Assembly (NCBI GenBank): GCA_026120185.1
Contig: JANUWF010003376.1
Location: 1,922,001-1,986,000, forward strand
DNA from: Voacanga thouarsii
Lineage: Eukaryota > Streptophyta > Magnoliopsida > Gentianales > Apocynaceae
DNA length: 64,000 bases
Reading direction: 5' to 3'
How positions within the stretch are numbered: the stretch's first letter is position 1; each line of letters begins with the position of its first letter. A program made the translations under genes and the position numbers. The notes beneath the pieces are model-generated. The model was not told the origin of the DNA. It saw only the letters and a list, made by a program, of their open reading frames with translations, and searched no databases. Of the stretch, positions 1-11,143 are shown one piece after another.

Positions 1-475
1 TTAAAGAACTACATATGAATGAACGCATCAGAACAAATTGGCCTAAAAAATTGCAATTAGGTCAATAAAGATAAAATTTCCTCCACAAAAGAACTACATG
101 AAAATAAAGAGATAAAAATCCTTTCTGCGTGTTTCTCCCCCTTCCCATCTACAAACTATAGTTAGCCTAACCAAAAGAGGTCTTCTGTAATTTTTTCAGC
201 ATGAGAAAACATTATACAATAAAGATTCGAACAGTGTACAAGGGATATAAAGATTAGAAGCCAAAGGGAAATTAGGTAAACAAGAAGTAATTGCCAAAAT
301 CCACGAACAGTCACCAATACCTAAGCATCAAAAGGGAAAAAATATTTCACATCCTTGATAGAAAAATAGTTAAAATGTTAAGCTTCATTTGGAATAGCTA
401 GAATGATGAGCTTCCAAAATACAAATACTTGAAAAATAAAAGCAACTATACAAATGAGAAGTTTATTAAGTAGAT

Positions 476-1125
476 GTAAGATCAACTTCAACTCTATCAA
501 CCCCTTCACGAACCCATCTAACTTCATCAATACCAATATCCCCTTGAATGTTGCAAGTTTCACCTTGCAAATATATCTCAACATTGACTACTGACCTCAT
601 GTTATATATAGGTCTAGGGTTTGTGCCTATAATAATTTGCTAATTACTTTTAGTCGGGTCGTCAACGTAAAAAACTTACGTTGCTTGAGAAGTTAGAATG
701 AAAGGCTCAGAATGAGGCCTCACATTAGTGAAATTAGCTAATGTAAAGCCCTCACCATTTTGTTTCAACCTTTTTCCTATACATACCTAATCATACTTGA
801 ACACAATTCTACGTCCACCATTATAATCTAACTTAATCACATCATTTAATATCCCACAATATGACACATCACCAGAAATTCGATTTTGGTCCTTAACATT
901 TAAAAAAATAGTTGTTGTGGCATTAATAGAAACACCACAATTTTGAGTTTTCATTTTATATTCAACTTCTTTCGTATGAAATCAAAATCCATTCACTATG
1001 AACCTATCATATTTTAGTCCAATCTGATCTGGTATTTTTGCTAGATATTTCAAATCCTTTGAAAATACATCACCATGATTCAAGTGCAATCCCTGCATCT
1101 TGGAAATGGACGCGAGTTAGGAAAG
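476..1125 (-). pseudogene. DUF4216 C-terminal domain remnant of CACTA-A transposase
   Basis: On the minus strand a DUF4216-like segment can be read: IVNGFDFH-like near 1000, YCGILNDVIKLDY near 860-830, VFKYD near 810, then EPFILTSQAT (about 710) and PRPIYNMRSV (about 620), ending at a stop near 476. In intact CACTA transposases this domain follows DUF4218 at the C-terminal end, which fits the gene order here. The frame is interrupted by stops, one of which replaces the Trp expected after KYD near 805. Its function within the transposase is not established. Confidence 0.7.
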
Positions 1126-1289
1126 CTTAAGCATTTATTAAAGTATAAATTAAGTAAGATATTTGAGATGAAACTTATATAATTGGAAAGTCTTTTTCAT
1201 GCAAACTTGCACGAGGATGCCTTTACTCTACTAGTCTATGATGTTGGCTACGTACATAGACTTTGTATTAGTTTGATGTGGCTTAAAGG

Positions 1290-3948
1290 GCACTAATATA
1301 TTGAAGAAGATGGTGCACATATATCTTCTACTTACTCCACGTAAGGTTTTACATAGGCTAAATTGAACAATACATATTGATGGGCTTTCTTCAGGATTTG
1401 CACATTGAATTTTTTCGCTACTTCTTTTCCAAGCGGATGCCAAGCTATTGAGAAAATCTCGAACTGAGCATAAGAATTATTTTCACTGTCCTCATTCCTA
1501 CTTGCTCAATTGAACTTTGTCTCAACATAACAAGTGAGATATAGTGAGAAAAATGTCAAGCATTCCTCAACCAAGTACCATTCGACAATAAAACCTCCCT
1601 ATTATGAACATAGGATTTCAACATGCTCAAATACCTAGTTAATTTAAACTTTCATCGATTAGTTTTGATGCTATTGAAGATTTTTTTTTTTTTTTAAATT
1701 ACATTCAATTATAATCTGAATATCACAAGAGATAAAAGATACATTTACCTTTCTATAGGATACATCCAACAAATGAACTGCCTAGCTATCCTAGCTTCGC
1801 TAGCTAAATCGAAAATTAGATGGACCATGATACTGAATGATGATGAAGGGAAAGCCCACTCTAATTGATAAAGGAAAACTATAATATCTTGCTCTAATTG
1901 AAACACATTATGTGGATTAATCTTATTATAGCATAACTTTCTAAAGTATCTACTGAGCCTTATCAAGGGATATCGAACAGTCTTCGGTAAAACTTTTCTT
2001 AGAGCTATTGGTAGCAATTGTTGTATCAAAATATGATGGTCATAGCTTTTGAGTCCAGAAAGCTTAGGTGGATTAAGATGTATACACCTAGACAAGTTTG
2101 TAGCATATCTGTCAGGCGCTTTAACACCATTCAAAGTCTTGCAAAAGGTCAGTTTCTCCTTCTAGGTTAGTGCAAATGAAGCTACTGGTAGAAAAAGTGT
2201 ACCATTATCCCTCTCAATAGGATGAAGATCTGATCGAAAACCCATATCGCTTAAGTCAAGATGTAACTTAAGGTCTCTTTTCTTGTTCATCTCCAACAAT
2301 GTACCACATATGGATTCATAAACATTCTTCTTGATATGCATTACATCAAGATTATGGCATACCAAATTATCTTTCCAGTATGATAACTCGAATAAGATAC
2401 TTTATTTTTTCCAATTATAGGGGAACTGTTAGTTATCATTGGCTGTCCTTCCAAATTTTATTTTTTTTCCCTTTAAATCATTCAATATCGTATCGCCATC
2501 CAATTTAGGTGGTTGCCTTCCATGTTCTTGTTGGCCATCAAACGATCATACATCATTATGAAAATGATAACTAGACGACAAAAACCTATGATGCCCCGTG
2601 TTGCAATGTTTGGCACCATTCTTCAACCATTGTGATTTTGTTTCCTTATGACAAATAGGACATGCTAGCTTCCCTTTAGTACTCCACCTAGACAAATTTG
2701 CATAGCCCAGAAAATCACTAATTATCCCCAACAATGCAGCAAGTAGTTGAAAATTTTGGTTAGAAGATTCATCAAATGTTTGCATGCCTATGTCCGATAA
2801 CTCTTTCAACTCAGCAATTAGAGGTTGCAAATAAATATCAATATTGTTCCCAAGAGCAGATGGACTAGGTATCAACAATGACAATATGAAATCTGTTGCT
2901 TCATACACATCCAAGGTGGTAAATTGTAAGGCATGAGTATCACAGGCTAAGTACTATAAGCAACATTCATATTTTTAAATGGATTAAAGCTATCAGATGC
3001 TAATCCCAACCTCACATTACGTGTATCTTTTGCAAAATCCTTATTTATAGCATCAAAAGTTTTCCAAGTAGGTGAATCAGTAGGATGCCTCATACAACCA
3101 TTATCTGTGGACCCTTCTGCATGCCATCTCATAGAAGTTGATGTCTTGGTTGACATGAATAGATGTTGCAATCGAGGTTTCAAGGGAAACTACCACAATG
3201 ATTTTTCTTTGCAATCTTCCTTTTCTCACCCGTTGGATCATTTTCAGAAATGACTCACCTAGACTCTTTACATGTTTTACAATCTTTCCACCCTTCTTTA
3301 TCCTTCCATTACAATGTACAATCATTAGGACAAGCATCTATTTTTTCATAGCCTATAAGCCGAATTGTTTCATTAATTTTTCAGCTTCATAACACCATCG
3401 GGAAATGCTTTTCTCAACAAATCAAGTAGCATATCAAAATGCTTGTTAGACCACTTCCCTATACACTTGAGATGAAGTAACCAAATTATGAAAGCAAGTT
3501 TAGAGAATTTCTTACACCCTAGATATAATTCTTGTCGAGAGTCATTAATAAGTTTATAAAATTTTTCAACGTCTAAGGATACCATACTACTTTCTTCATC
3601 TCTATTTCTACTAGGTAGGACCCCAAAAGCATCATGCAACATTGCTTCCATGTCATCAGGCATAGTAAGTGTATTATCCGCACTATGAGCTGAATGTGAT
3701 GTAGATAATCTAGAAGTAAAGAGTTCTCCATGTGTTATCTAATGTGTATATCCTATAATAAATCCCGTAACAATCAAATGCTCCTTTACCTTGACTTTTG
3801 TTCTCATTACTCCATTTCCACATCTCAAACATTGACACAATATCATTCCATTTAAACTTGCATTGTTCAATGCAAAGTTTAAAAACCTTTCAACTTTGTT
3901 TTGATATTAAGCAGTATTCCTTGGAAGTTTCATCCAACCCTTATCCAT
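1290..3948 (-). pseudogene. TNP2-type CACTA transposase pseudogene (CACTA-A)
   Basis: The start codon at 3948-3946 opens with MDKGWMKLPRNT, the usual beginning of the plant transposase-associated domain (PF13963 type). That domain continues with a Cys-rich QCLRCGNGV segment. The frame carries an ochre stop at 3909-3907 and an amber stop at 3741-3739, where the family normally has Trp before THGE, then runs on to 3373. Downstream come KIDACPNDC and KPRLQHLFMSTKT (about 3330-3130), LRHP-like and RNVRLGLASDSFNPF (about 3110-2970), IYLQPLIAELKEL (about 2840), the Cys/His stretch CPICHKETKSQW (about 2660), HNLDVMHIKKNVYES (about 2360) and a DUF4218 domain at 2134-1745 ending in WMYPIER. Further homology (PLGK, YVLFNLAYVKPY) extends to about 1300. 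Such proteins cut and paste the element in the nucleus; this copy cannot make one. Confidence 0.85.
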
Positions 3949-5560
3949 AACTATGACACTAACAATCCAAATCAAATGCTAGAAGATTAATTTGAATGAT
4001 CCTAATTCAAACAAATGAAAGATCTCTAAAAAGAAAATTTTTAAAAAATGTAAATTAATACAATAATTTTAGGATGCTAGAACTCCAAAGAGTATCTGAC
4101 ACACAATTCAAAATACCATATTAGATATTTGATACTTATTGTTGGAGAAGAATTACTTGAGAAGACAAATAAAAAGACTAAATAATATTGTTTGAATAAA
4201 TAACAGCTCCTCCACAAAAATTTTTAAGCAACATAAAGGACAAATGTCTATCACACAACAACTAAACAAAACATCCCAATGGAGAAATGGTAAAAAGTAG
4301 GGAAAGAACCCTACATAGAATCCCGAAATGGTTTTTGGGATAAAATTTAAGGGAAAAAAGTATAGTATAAGAAGTTAAATTTATAATTTGATTAATCATA
4401 AAAAGGTCTTATTTGTCTAATACAATCTATTTTGATTTACAACTTTTTCCATAATAGCAGAAAAATCTGATAAATAAAAAATATATGGCAATTATTTTCA
4501 AATGAATACTATTTTTAAATTATTTTAAAGAAAATAGACCCAATAAAAATAAATTTTAATTATATTTATTCCAAGCAAATCAGATTATTAATTTTTGAGT
4601 TTAGATATTTTTTATAAAATTCAAATTCATACTCACATGTTTTTAGAAAAATAGAATATAATCCCAATCCAAATACACCTTTAAAAAATTACATTAATTA
4701 ATGCGACATTTAGGAAAATTATTAAAAATCTTTAAAATTAATGTGACCCATATATTAAGCTTTTGTATACAAAAAAAAAATGAAAAAAAACACACCAAAA
4801 GACAAAGAAAACAAAAAATGAATACTTATATTACCAAGACACTTTAAAAAACCAAACCATAGTGTGGCAACCCTAACCCCAAAAGTAGTGAATGAGAAAG
4901 AGAGATGATAGTGCTTATGCAAACGCTAAAAATATAGAAAAAAAGTAAATTTCAGCTACTAAATAGCACTAAAGGCCCCAACCCCAAGAAAAAATAAATA
5001 ATAATAATAATTAAGAAAATGAAGAAGAAGACTTAAACCATACCTTTGCACACTTTTTATCAAGGAGGAGTTGGATTTCCTTTAGCTGGCCGGCTATTAC
5101 TCCTTGTGGACAATTAAAGAAAAATCAAAAAACGAACTCATATTGAAAAAAAAAATTCAAAAGACTTCCCATTATTCAGAATTTAAAAAAATAATGATCA
5201 TTTAGAGGAATTAATGGATCTTCATTTAAACTTCTCTTCAAGTGTTAACAAAGACTGAACATATTATAACAACAATCTATATGAGCAACTTCATGTTATT
5301 ATTCTCAAGATAAAATAAGACAAATTTGTAGGTTGCTATTTAATGCCTGCCTTTTAGTACTTGCCTATTGCAAGATTGAAAACCACAGCTTCATTTGAAA
5401 AGCAACAAGATTTAGCACCATAGCTCCATTCAAAACTAGCAAGGACCAATAATTGTTTGTCTGAAATTTCATAGAGATGAAATTTCTATCATGATAATAG
5501 TAGTTAAGGGCATTCTCATCATTGTTTAGGATGACTCTGAAGCATCATTTGGCTGACCAT
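3949..5560. other. AT-rich non-coding stretch between CACTA-A and the first LTR
   Basis: This stretch has no credible reading frame and no recognisable transposon end. It is strongly AT-rich with short A and T runs. It probably includes the 5' non-coding and subterminal part of CACTA-A, but I found no CACTA terminal repeat to confirm that. Confidence 0.5.
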
Positions 5561-6983
5561 TGATAGGGGCTAAATTCATCAATAATTTTCTAGTTATTTG
5601 AGAATATTTTGTGATACATTTGGTGTAATAACTAGTTATATTCTTTTATATTTGATATTTTATCCTTGAAAAGGTATTTTGCTTTTTTGTTGCAGAAATA
5701 GGAGAAAATGACGAAAAAAATTGAAAAAAAAAATCTCGTCGTCCAGTGTACGGTCGGCCCCAGTTGTGTCCCATGGAGCCGACACCGGCCCTATTCTAGA
5801 GTAGAGGAAGTTTTGACGGAAAAAAAAAAAACAGAGCCCTACCAGGGCTATCAGAGCACAGTCAGCCAAGCAGAGCTAACGCCGGCCCTAGTCTTCCCAA
5901 TGTCGGTGAATTTTCCTTCCAAGCACGGATTTGGTAATTTCTGAAGAGTTTTGGTATTTTCCAGCTTCTACTCGGCCCAAAACTCTTAAGGAATGAATTT
6001 TGACCTTTTGGGAGCCTATTTAAATAAGGAGAACACAAGGAACCCAGGGATCAAAATTGCTAATAACTTACAAGAAGAGGAGATTCATCAATCAAATGGC
6101 ATTATTCAAGAAGGTTTTTAAGGAGAAGAAATATGGCTTGTCTATGAGTTCTTTCTTTTACCTTTGTTTCTAAAATAATGATGTAATTAATATTTTCATT
6201 GTAATTTGACATTATTTTTGGGATTCATGATTTCTTGAGTTAATTTAGGCTTTTGATCAATTAATTATTTGTCTTGGGATTTGATTACTTATTTTTGCTA
6301 TGAAGTTGATTAATTGATTCTTGTTGTTAGCTTACTTGAAAAGGGGGGTTGATAATGACTTCAACTAATTAATTTCACATTTGTTATCTCTTAACTTACT
6401 TGAAAAGGGGGTTAATTATCAAGAACTTGGGTAATCAAAGATTAGTTGATGATTACTAGAATATAGATTTATTGACTAATTTCATGCTTTAAATCACCTA
6501 GAATATAAGGGTTTATATGAGAATTGATTTTAATGCATCTTTTGGATAAATTGGTTGAGACAAAATATGTTTACTAATTTAACTAAAAGATAATAATTCT
6601 ATGGATTGCAAATAAGTGGGTCTATTTTAAATCCTTCATGAGTCTAAGATGATAATTAATTGTGATATTTTCTGAGTGATTCATTGTCATGTTTTCAAAA
6701 GTATTTGTCTAAATTGCATATTTTTACATCCTTGAGTTTTATATATTTTTCTTTATTTTCTTTTTTATCATCTTATCATTCTATTGGGTCGGTTAAACAA
6801 TGAATGAAAAGTGATTAGTATGTACATGTTCCTTGAGGATCAATACTCGTTAATTTCCTATACTATACTTGCAATGAGTATACTTACTCGTATGTGTAAT
6901 TTGAGATTAATATTTTAATTATAACTTGGCCGAGGATGGGTTTAAATTTTAATGATTTTTATACACTCAAAATTTACGCATCA
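5561..6983 (+). mobile_element. LTR-A: gypsy-type LTR, forward orientation
   Basis: The stretch starts TGATAGGGGC and ends TTACGCATCA, so it has the TG...CA ends of an LTR. A PBS-like sequence follows directly. It shares its layout with LTR-B and LTR-C, each read in its own sense: CTAGTTATTTGAG near the start, AATAACTAGTTATATTC about 60 bp in, a GC-rich block near 5740-5900, and TTAAACAATGAATGAAAAG plus a GAGGATC-type motif near the end. The differences between the three are large, so these are old, independent copies. Confidence 0.8.
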
Positions 6984-7327
6984 AATTTTTCGCACCATTA
7001 CCAGGGAACAACATCATGAAAGCTTAGATTTTGTTGATTTAACCAAGTTTATATGTTTATATGTCTATATGTAAATATGTACATATGTATATATGTTCTT
7101 TGTGTAACTAAGTGCCATATCTTGTTATCTTAACCTTAACTAAGTACTTTGATTCGATATTGTACTATACCTATATTGCACTAGCAAGCTATCTTATGCA
7201 AGTAACATGGCCAATTGGAACATCAGACGATACCCTGACCTGTCCCAAGAGATTACATCTTGGCCATCTGACTCAATTGTCTTGAAGGGGTATTAGGAAA
7301 ATTTACCACCCATGTAACCAAATGATT
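6984..7327 (+). other. Degenerate tRNA-Asp-type primer binding site and leader next to LTR-A
   Basis: Directly after LTR-A comes TTTTTCGCACCATTACCAGG (about 6986-7005). This is a decayed form of the TTTTTGGCGCCGTTG block next to LTR-B, which fits a primer site for tRNA-Asp as used by Athila-type gypsy elements. The next roughly 100 bp (CATGAAAGCTTAGATTTTG, then Thr-poor ATATGT repeats) match the inverted leader beside LTR-B. From about 7130 to 7327 the similarity is lost and no gene is seen. Confidence 0.65.
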
Positions 7328-8149
7328 TCACGAGATAGATGACACATTAACAAAATTTGAGGAAATGATTCGAAACATGAAAAGGTAAATTTGGTTATTA
7401 ACGGATATAAAGTCACCATTGGGATTGTAAACGCAAGATTCAGCTACCATCACATTACGACAAGGGATAGGCAGTAGAAGAGGGATAGGCAGTGTGTTCA
7501 TCATCCGATGCAAAATATAAGTATCAATAAGTTGAGTCTTATTAAAACCACTAGCACAGGATACAACATTAAACCCAAATATATAGACTAGAACTCTAAA
7601 GTTGGCAGCAAGATCGCTGTTTGAATAGAAACTATTGGCTTGAAAGGCATTATGCTTATACAACCTTAGTGTGGCTCTAGTCCCGCTAGCATCCCAATTT
7701 GGGTCAGAAAGAATTTTTTGATTATTCACGTCTATCCCTTACCAAGAATCATCGTCAAACACCTGGAGGAGATTAGCTAATTGATTTTGGGTGATGACAA
7801 TGGGGATTCCTTTCACTCTCGTCTCAATATGGGGAAGGTGTTTATTGCCCTTATCAACCATATTAGCATAAAATTCCTTGATGAGCATTGGACAATAATT
7901 CCCTTTTTGTTGTACTATCGAACCCCATCCTAGCCTTCTAAACATCATTCCCAATTTGAGTGCATGGTCTAGGGTGGGTGCGAAAGTACGTTCGACAATG
8001 ATTTTATTAGATGCTCTCCTATTGTACCATTCCTCACAAGATGTATCTATAAACTCAGTAGGTCTAAGGAATAAAGGATCAACAGATGAAGGGGTTGAGG
8101 AAGAAGAAGCCCTCACCCTTTTAGAAGACTGACCCCATGCTCTAGACAT
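7328..8149 (-). pseudogene. Retrotransposon accessory protein, putative plant transposon protein domain (PF20167-like)
   Basis: One minus-strand frame runs from MSRAWGQSSKRVR (ATG at 8149; an in-frame ATG also lies at 8209) to a stop at 7328, broken once by TAA at 7741-7739. It would encode roughly 270-290 residues. A basic, Ser-rich N-terminus is followed by FIDTSCEEWYNRR, ERTF, GWGSIV, IKEFYANMVD and, after the stop, GTRATLRL and the Leu-rich region. The pattern (ER..F, GW..., EFYAN, later GTR) resembles the plant transposon protein domain found in gypsy elements of the Tat/Athila group. I infer that family by pattern only; its role is unknown. It has the same direction as LTR-B, so it probably belongs to that element. 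Confidence 0.55.
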
Positions 8150-8209
8150 GGTATCAAGTAAGGAGTGGTGAAAATAGGAAGAGAGAACAATTGAGCTCAA
8201 AGACTTCAA

Positions 8210-9596
8210 ACGAGATGTAACTACCCTTTACAAATACACTATTCAAATCTCACTCAACCCTCAACCAATCTCACAATCCACAAAACCCAACCTCCTTCAA
8301 TATATATCACACTCCAACCAACAATCAATTCAATCACCTCCAACCAATTCAACACAACCTGCAAGAATATATGTAAAGTTCATTGTAAAACATAACCGTG
8401 TTGAATATCCTCAATATATGCAAGTAGACATGATCATATGAAGGAAGGCATCATCATGGCATTACGTGAAAAACAATGCAGGTTCCATATATAGCCCATA
8501 TTAAACCATCACAAATAGCCACAATTCTACCCTTAGCTATATGCATGAAGCCCCTAATGATCATATGCATGAATCAAGTACCAAAGAATCATTAACTCCT
8601 AATCTAATCCAACTCATGAAGCTTCAAGAAGTAATGCACAATTCAAGCTAGTATACACAATCCTAATTTTCAGCCAAAATTGTCCCTAAGATTAGAAAAA
8701 ATCATCTACACCATTTTAACTGTGGGAATTGAATAAAAATCATACCTTTGTACTCATGTATACATGGGAAAGAAAAAGATGTAAGCTTTTTGCAGAAATC
8801 CAAGCTCCTTGCTCGTGGATTGAATATGATGTTGTTGTGAAAAATAGAAGATTTTGAGATTTTTGATCCGTAGGATCAATAAAAGAGAAGTAGATAGATG
8901 TTATAGAAGTGTTTAGAAGGTGAAAAATCAAATTTTGAGAAGTGGGCGATGTGAATCCAGCACAAGTTAGAGAGAATTTGAGAGGGAGATTGGATATTTT
9001 GAAGAAAAAGTGGCCAAAATTGCCTATAGGAGCGCCTCACCTAACATGAACAGGCGCCAGTCCTAGCCATAGCCGGCGCTGGTTTCATTTTGTTCGGTTC
9101 TCCAATTTTTATTTTTATTTTTTTTCTAAAACTGTCCTAATTGAATGCGTGACCACTATACACTTAAAATAATAATTCCTAAATTAAACTAAACGTAAAA
9201 AATTATAAATAAAGAAACAACTAATAAAATAGTCTGTCTCTAATATCATGTTAGCTTAAGTCCAAACTTGAAAATAAGAAGAGTTAGTATTGACTCAAAA
9301 TTATATACGTAAAAATCAACAAATTAAGAATACTATTATTACATATTTTTCACATTAACATTAGGTTAGTAAAATTAGATAACTAAATATACAATTTATA
9401 CACAAAAACAAGTTGACTATTATGAACATGTATTTACTTATTTACATATTTACAACATATAGTGAAATTAAAATACAATTATACAAACAACAAAATCAGC
9501 ACTTCTTCATACAAGGAACGTATATACATATTTACATATTTACCTATTTACATATTTACATGGTTAAATCAACAAAATCCAAGCTTTCATGCTATT
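8210..9596 (-). other. Leader or 5' region of the LTR-B element
   Basis: Read on the minus strand this stretch runs from the LTR-B primer site to the accessory gene. Near 9570-9490 it holds ACATATTTAC-type short repeats matching the leader beside LTR-A. Around 9020-9090 there is a GC-rich block (GCGCC, CCGGCGC) like the one inside the LTRs. A splice-donor-like AAAG/GTATGA lies near 8746-8740. No coding region is evident. Confidence 0.4.
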
Positions 9597-9616
9597 GTTC
9601 CCCGACAACGGCGCCA
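9597..9616 (-). promoter_or_regulatory. Primer binding site, tRNA-Asp type (gypsy/Athila)
   Basis: The minus strand reads TGGCGCCGTTGTCGGGGAAC, six bases from the end of LTR-B. This matches the tRNA-Asp primer site typical of Athila/Tat gypsy elements with about one difference. It primes minus-strand DNA synthesis and fixes LTR-B as a 5' LTR in minus orientation. Confidence 0.85.
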
Positions 9617-9622
9617 AAAACT

Positions 9623-11143
9623 TGATATGTATGGATTTGGGTATAAAAATCATATAAAAACTAAGCACATTCCCAATAAAATTTAAATTAAAACGTAAAC
9701 CCCAAATTATACATATGAGCAAGCGTACTAATCATTAACATAGCATAGGGTTTAAACTAGTGTCGATCCTCCAGGAACAAGTATGCATTAATCACTTTTC
9801 TTTCATTGTTTAACCAACTCAATAAAGTTAAAATGAAATAAAAGGGAAAATAAAATAAAATAAAAGAATATATACATGTCAAGGATGGAGAACTATGTAA
9901 CTCAAGCCATTATTTTGAAAAACATGATCTTAAAGTACCCAATCTTTATCATAACTAATTATTCTCTTGGCATCATGAAGGATTAAGATAGATTTACTTC
10001 TTTTTCAATCCATGAAATCACTACATTTTAGATAAATTAGAATCACTTGGTCTCGTCTCAACTAATTCGCCCAAAAGATGTATTAAACACAATCCTTGAT
10101 TAAATTCCCTTGGTCTCGGTGAATTTAAAACATGAAATTAACCAATAAATCCTTAGTCTCAGCAAACATCAATTAACCTTTAATTACCTAGTCCTTATCA
10201 ATTGACCCCTTTGGTCTCGGCAAGTTAACAAACGACAAATATGAAATTAATAAATTCAAACCACCATAACCCCTTTGGTCTCAGCGACTTAATGGAAATA
10301 ACCAATCAATTAATCTCGTAATAAGCTCAAGTAATTAAATACCAAGAAGAACAACCAATTAATCAAAAAATCAAATAACTCTAAATATCATGAATACCTA
10401 AAACAATGTCAAATTACAATAAAACAATTAACACATCATTGTTCAAGAAAAAGAAAACAAAGTAAAAGAAAGCACTCATAGAAAAGCCTCATTCTTCTTC
10501 CTTTGAAGACCTTCTTGCACAACCCTCCTTAAATTGAAGAATTCCTCCTTTAATTTGAGTGATTTTCTGTGATGATCAATGAATTCTCTCCTTTTCCTTT
10601 GTGTTTTTCATCTATTTATAGGCTTGGAAAGTGCCTAAATTCGTTGGTGTAATGTTCTTGGCCGAATAGAAGTTGAAAGATACTAAAACTCCACAAATTA
10701 TCAAAAATCATATAGAAAAATCACAATTCCGCCTTTTCCTTAAAGCACAGCCGGCACCGCCTTAGCTCAAGGAGTTGGCGCCGGTTCAGTTCTGGTTCTC
10801 TACTCGTTCGTCGATTTTTTTCGTATTCCGCATAATGTATTCCAGAATGCAACTAGCGCTAGTTCCACTCTGTTCCGCTCTGCTTTAACAATTTTTTATT
10901 ACCTCGAAGTGTGTGTCAACATTGCATGGCCAGCGCCGGTTCCTATGCCCTAGCCGGCGCCGCCTTTCTTCTGTTTTGCAACGTTTTTACTTCGTTTTAT
11001 CCCAAAAATCTGTAATAATGAACAAACTACCTTTCCAAGGGTAAAATATCAGATATGAAGGAATATGACTAGTTATTGAACAAAATGTATCACAAAAGAG
11101 CCTCAAATAACTAGGAAAAATATAACTAATTTAGCCCCTTTCA
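9623..11143 (-). mobile_element. LTR-B: gypsy-type 5' LTR, reverse orientation
   Basis: On the minus strand it starts TGAAAGGGGCTAAATTAG at 11143 and ends CATACATATCA at 9623, followed by the primer site. It contains a GC-rich block with GGCGCCGGC-type repeats (about 10750-10960) and many copies of TTGG-TCTC-type motifs between 10050 and 10290. It belongs to the same family as LTR-A and LTR-C but is clearly diverged. At its right edge the plus-strand gypsy gag/protease homology begins at once, so it lies against or within another gypsy element in the opposite orientation. No matching partner LTR in the same orientation was found. Confidence 0.8.

Larger units (their letters stand above)
476..3948 (-). 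mobile_element. CACTA-A: degenerate CACTA (En/Spm) DNA transposon, coding part
   Basis: On the minus strand the standard order of a plant CACTA transposase can be followed from the transposase-associated N-terminus (3948) through Transposase_21 (TNP2) and DUF4218 to DUF4216 (ending near 476), with many stops and frameshifts. The coding direction therefore runs from high to low coordinates. I could not find CACTA terminal inverted repeats or a 3-bp target duplication on either side, so the element's true ends are unknown and the coordinates give only the recognisable coding part. It is the most decayed of the CACTA copies here, with coding similarity scattered over all three frames. Confidence 0.85.

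Noticed and set aside
9413..9686. Tyr/Ile-rich ORFs in two frames
   Set aside because: They translate the ACATATTTAC short repeats of the LTR-B leader and run across the primer binding site.
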